From assembly GCA_017880715.1 (NCBI GenBank), contig JADGRT010000020.1, forward strand, positions 1 to 15,621: 15,621 nt of DNA, read 5' to 3'. The stretch is from Verrucomicrobiia bacterium. GTDB taxonomy: Bacteria; Verrucomicrobiota; Verrucomicrobiia; Limisphaerales; UBA1319. Shown piece by piece: positions 13,144 through 15,621 of this stretch (its first letter is position 1; the number at the start of each line of letters is the position of its first letter). The notes under the pieces were generated by a model that saw nothing but the letters and a program-made list of their open reading frames with translations, made no database searches and was not told where the DNA came from. The position numbers and the translations under genes were made by a program.

Positions 13144-15242
13144 AAACCACCTCCCCAGGCCAGCAACAGGACCAGCAAGGCCAGGGCCACGGCCACGATC
13201 CGCAAATAGCTTTGAATCTGTCCATTCTGCACGCTGGACAGCAGCTTCGCCGACTTGCGCACCCGGTCGCAGCCCGTGTCAAAGCCCAGGTTGACCACGT
13301 AGTCGTCAAACAGCCGGCTGGCCCACGACAATCCAAGGGTTAGGTAACCGATGGCCAGCACGCCGGTTTCCCAGACGTGGCGGTCCAACCAATTCATGGC
13401 GGCGGCGGCGAAGGCATTCCCGCGGATAACGGTGGCTTCGTACCCTTCATCGACCAGAAATTTGCGGCGCAACACCGCGAACACGCCGGGTAGAAAGGCC
13501 TCCAACGGGTCGGCTTGCTCGGCCCGGACAATCCGTTTCCCGCCGTAGAACCGCCATCCCAAGCCCAGGCCCGCCACCACGAAAAGCGTGGCGATCGCCA
13601 TGACCGGCCAGGCTTCTCGCAACCGGGAGAAATCGACGCCCGAATGGCGCCCGTTGAAATAATCGTGAAACCACGGCCAGACCGGGGTGCCCAGGAATCC
13701 AAGCAATAGGGCGCCAACCGCCAGGACGATCAGCGGCGCGGTCATGACCCATGGACTTTCGTGCGGATGTTTTTGTGGAGGCTGCGACGGTTCTTCGCTT
13801 GTCTTGGATTTCAGGTTTTGCGCGGCGTTGTCGCGGTGCCCGCCTCGGTAAGCGCCCCCAAAAACATAACAAACCTGCCGTGTCATATAAAAAGCTGTCA
13901 GGAAAGCGCCGATCAGCCCGAGGTAAAACGGAACGCGCGACACCGGCCACGCCATCGCCTGGTGAAGGATTTCGTCCTTGCTCCAAAACCCCGAGAAAAA
14001 AACCGGAACCCCCGCCAGGGCCATCATCCCGATGGCGTAGGTGGCAAAGGTGATCGGCATGTACGGCTTCAGTCCACCCAGGCGTCGGATGTCCTGTTCT
14101 TCCTGACAGCCATGGATGACCGATCCGGCGCCGAGAAAAAGCAGCGCCTTAAAGAAGGCGTGTGTGAGCAAATGAAACATGCCCACCGCCACGCCGCCCA
14201 CCCCAATGCCCAGCATCATGTAACCCAATTGCGAGATCGTGGAGTAGGCGAGGATCCGTTTGATATCCGTTTGCGCCACCGCGATGCACGCGGCAAACAC
14301 GGCCGTGATCACGCCCACCCACGCGATGACCTTCAACGCCGTCGAGATGCCCGCCAGCTGGGCCGGATTGGCGTCGAGCAGGGGATAAACCCGCGCCACC
14401 AGGAACACGCCCGCTGCCACCATCGTCGCGGCGTGGATCAACGCGCTGACCGGGGTCGGGCCTTCCATGGCATCCGGCAGCCAGACATGCAGCGGCACTT
14501 GGCCGGATTTGCCCATCGCGCCGCAGAAGATCAACAGGCTGATGGCGGTCGAAACCGCCATGCCGCCGAAGGTGGTTTGGGCGGTCAGAAGGTTCAAGGC
14601 TGAGGCTTCCAGGCAGCCGTTGCCGCCGTCATAGAAGAGCAGGGTGCCGCTGCTGGCGTACCACCAAACCATGCCCAGCAGAAAACCCAGGTCGCCGATG
14701 CGGGTCGTGATGAAGGCTTTTTTTGCCGCGGCCGCCGCGCTGGGCTTGTGATACCAAAAACCAATTAAAAGGTAGGACGCCAACCCCACCAGTTCCCAGC
14801 CGATGAAAAGCAGCAAGAGACTGTTGGCGATTACCAAGCCCAGCATGGCGGCGGCGAACAGGGATAAGAATCCGAAAAAGCGGGTGAAATTCTCGTCGGG
14901 TTGCATGTAACCGACGCTGAAGATGAAAATCAGCAGGCTCACCAGGGTGACCATGACGGTCATGCAGGCCGAGAGGGGATCCAGCACCCAGCCAAGCTGC
15001 AACGCGGTCGCGCCGAACTCGAACCAGCTAAAACTGAACGTCTCGCGCCATACGGCTTCCGAGGTGCGGGGGTGCAGGGTCAACGCCAGGGCGGCCACGG
15101 CCAGCAGAAAGGAGACGGCCATGGAGCCGATGGCCAGCGATGCGGCCAGCCGCCGCCGCCGTTGCCGGCAGATGGCAATGATCGCCGCCGCCGCCAGCGG
15201 CAGCACCGGAATCAACCAGAGATATTGGGCGATCCAAGGCAT
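13140..15242 (-). CDS. nuoL: Complex I subunit L with extended lateral helix
   Basis: NuoL is the distal antiporter-like pump of complex I and carries the long amphipathic helix HL that runs along the other pumps. At 700 residues it is longer than E. coli NuoL (613). Pump residues are Glu150 in FIGWELVGLASYLL (TM5), Lys245 and His270 in TM7-8 (GKSGQVPLHVWLP, SALIHAAT), His361/Lys365 in THAFFKALLF, and Lys422 in GFWSKDEIL (TM12). A hydrophilic loop (about 466-497) precedes TM14. Between TM15 (about 545-567) and TM16 (about 679-697) the HL segment is about 105 residues, against about 75 in E. coli as I recall it. From the VDEGYEA motif to QNG it is about 80 residues, against 49-54 in usual NuoL. 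The extra 26-30 residues fall around 614-645. ATG 15242 lies ten bases after the nuoK stop. Confidence 0.96.
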   Translation of the reverse strand: MPWIAQYLWLIPVLPLAAAAIIAICRQRRRRLAASLAIGSMAVSFLLAVAALALTLHPRTSEAVWRETFSFSWFEFGATALQLGWVLDPLSACMTVMVTLVSLLIFIFSVGYMQPDENFTRFFGFLSLFAAAMLGLVIANSLLLLFIGWELVGLASYLLIGFWYHKPSAAAAAKKAFITTRIGDLGFLLGMVWWYASSGTLLFYDGGNGCLEASALNLLTAQTTFGGMAVSTAISLLIFCGAMGKSGQVPLHVWLPDAMEGPTPVSALIHAATMVAAGVFLVARVYPLLDANPAQLAGISTALKVIAWVGVITAVFAACIAVAQTDIKRILAYSTISQLGYMMLGIGVGGVAVGMFHLLTHAFFKALLFLGAGSVIHGCQEEQDIRRLGGLKPYMPITFATYAIGMMALAGVPVFFSGFWSKDEILHQAMAWPVSRVPFYLGLIGAFLTAFYMTRQVCYVFGGAYRGGHRDNAAQNLKSKTSEEPSQPPQKHPHESPWVMTAPLIVLAVGALLLGFLGTPVWPWFHDYFNGRHSGVDFSRLREAWPVMAIATLFVVAGLGLGWRFYGGKRIVRAEQADPLEAFLPGVFAVLRRKFLVDEGYEATVIRGNAFAAAAMNWLDRHVWETGVLAIGYLTLGLSWASRLFDDYVVNLGFDTGCDRVRKSAKLLSSVQNGQIQSYLRIVAVALALLVLLLAWGGGL

Positions 15243-15252
15243 GTTCGTCAGT

Positions 15253-15564
15253 CTAACCTTTCAAGGCATCGACTTGGTCCAAATCCGTCGTTCGATAGTG
15301 ACGGTACAGCGAAATGATCAGCGCCAGGCCGATTGCGGCTTCGGCGGCGGCAATGGCGATCGAAAACAGGACAAACATGATTCCCACCATTTCGTCGGGA
15401 TTCGGCCGGAACCGCCAGAAGGCGATGAAATTCAGGTTGGCGGCGTTGAGCATCAGTTCGATTCCGATCAGCACCATGATCGCATTGCGCCGGGTCAGGG
15501 CGGCGGTCAAGCCGAGGCTGAACAGAATGGCGGCAAGTACGAGATAATGGTTTAATGCGGGCAT
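15253..15564 (-). CDS. nuoK: NADH-quinone oxidoreductase (complex I) subunit K
   Basis: A 103-residue, three-helix membrane subunit of complex I that links the quinone-site end of the membrane arm to NuoN. It has the two buried glutamates of the proton path: Glu36 in GIELMLNAANLNF and Glu75 in AAAEAAIGLAL (E. coli Glu36 and Glu72). Length and order are normal. Only one nuoK is in the window. No clear Shine-Dalgarno precedes ATG 15564. It lies ten bases before nuoL. Confidence 0.96.
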   Translation of the reverse strand: MPALNHYLVLAAILFSLGLTAALTRRNAIMVLIGIELMLNAANLNFIAFWRFRPNPDEMVGIMFVLFSIAIAAAEAAIGLALIISLYRHYRTTDLDQVDALKG

Positions 15565-15571
15565 GGTGACA

Positions 15572-15621
15572 TCAGTGAGTTACCAAGGATTTCAGTGCGG
15601 CGGCCGGTAGCGTAGCCTTTC
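15572..15621 (-). CDS. Probable C-terminal end of complex I subunit J (partial)
   Basis: One leftward frame is open from the window edge to TGA at 15574-15572, seven bases before the nuoK start, encoding KATLPAAALKSLVTH. In complex I operons nuoJ directly precedes nuoK, so this is probably the NuoJ tail. The visible residues are too few to identify NuoJ by sequence; the call rests on position. Confidence 0.4.
   Translation of the reverse strand, partial: KATLPAAALKSLVTH

Overview
The window looks like a chromosomal segment of a GC-rich bacterium, most likely from the Verrucomicrobiota (Limisphaerales/Pedosphaera-like). This is inferred from a lipoprotein of the exosortase-associated TIGR04073 type, REP-like GC-rich inverted repeats and short-word tandem repeats between genes, and a fungal/Bacteroidetes-like ketol-acid reductoisomerase. 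No rRNA, tRNA, CRISPR array, transposase or phage gene was seen.

Left part (1-3375, + strand): a perfect 29-bp inverted repeat, a small lipoprotein gene ending in a strong intrinsic terminator, ispE (isoprenoid precursor synthesis) starting only four bases after that terminator, and an orphan flavoprotein disulfide reductase. A 36-bp perfect hairpin made of GACGAG-type words follows.

Middle-left (3376-5753, - strand): a zinc-type CDF transporter gene lies six bases upstream of a metallo-beta-lactamase-fold hydrolase gene whose product carries an XRE-like helix-turn-helix at its N terminus. Downstream are an 82-bp MITE-like element with TA at both ends and a small secreted glycine-rich protein gene.

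Middle (5754-7995, + strand): after a repeat-rich divergent spacer come a candidate promoter, a possible branched-chain-amino-acid-rich leader peptide with terminator-like structure, ilvN (acetolactate synthase regulatory subunit) and ilvC (ketol-acid reductoisomerase), closed by a strong terminator. No ilvB is present. The convergent spacer to 8548 holds two more REP-like repeats.

Right part (8549-15621, - strand): the membrane-arm end of a complex I operon, transcribed nuoK, nuoL, nuoM-1, nuoM-2, nuoN, with a probable nuoJ tail at the window edge. Two divergent NuoM proteins give four antiporter-like pump subunits. NuoL has about 26-30 extra residues in the lateral amphipathic helix that would have to span a fourth pump. 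NuoM-2 has lost the conserved TM7 lysine and has an extra lysine in TM5. This modified complex I is the most interesting system in the window.
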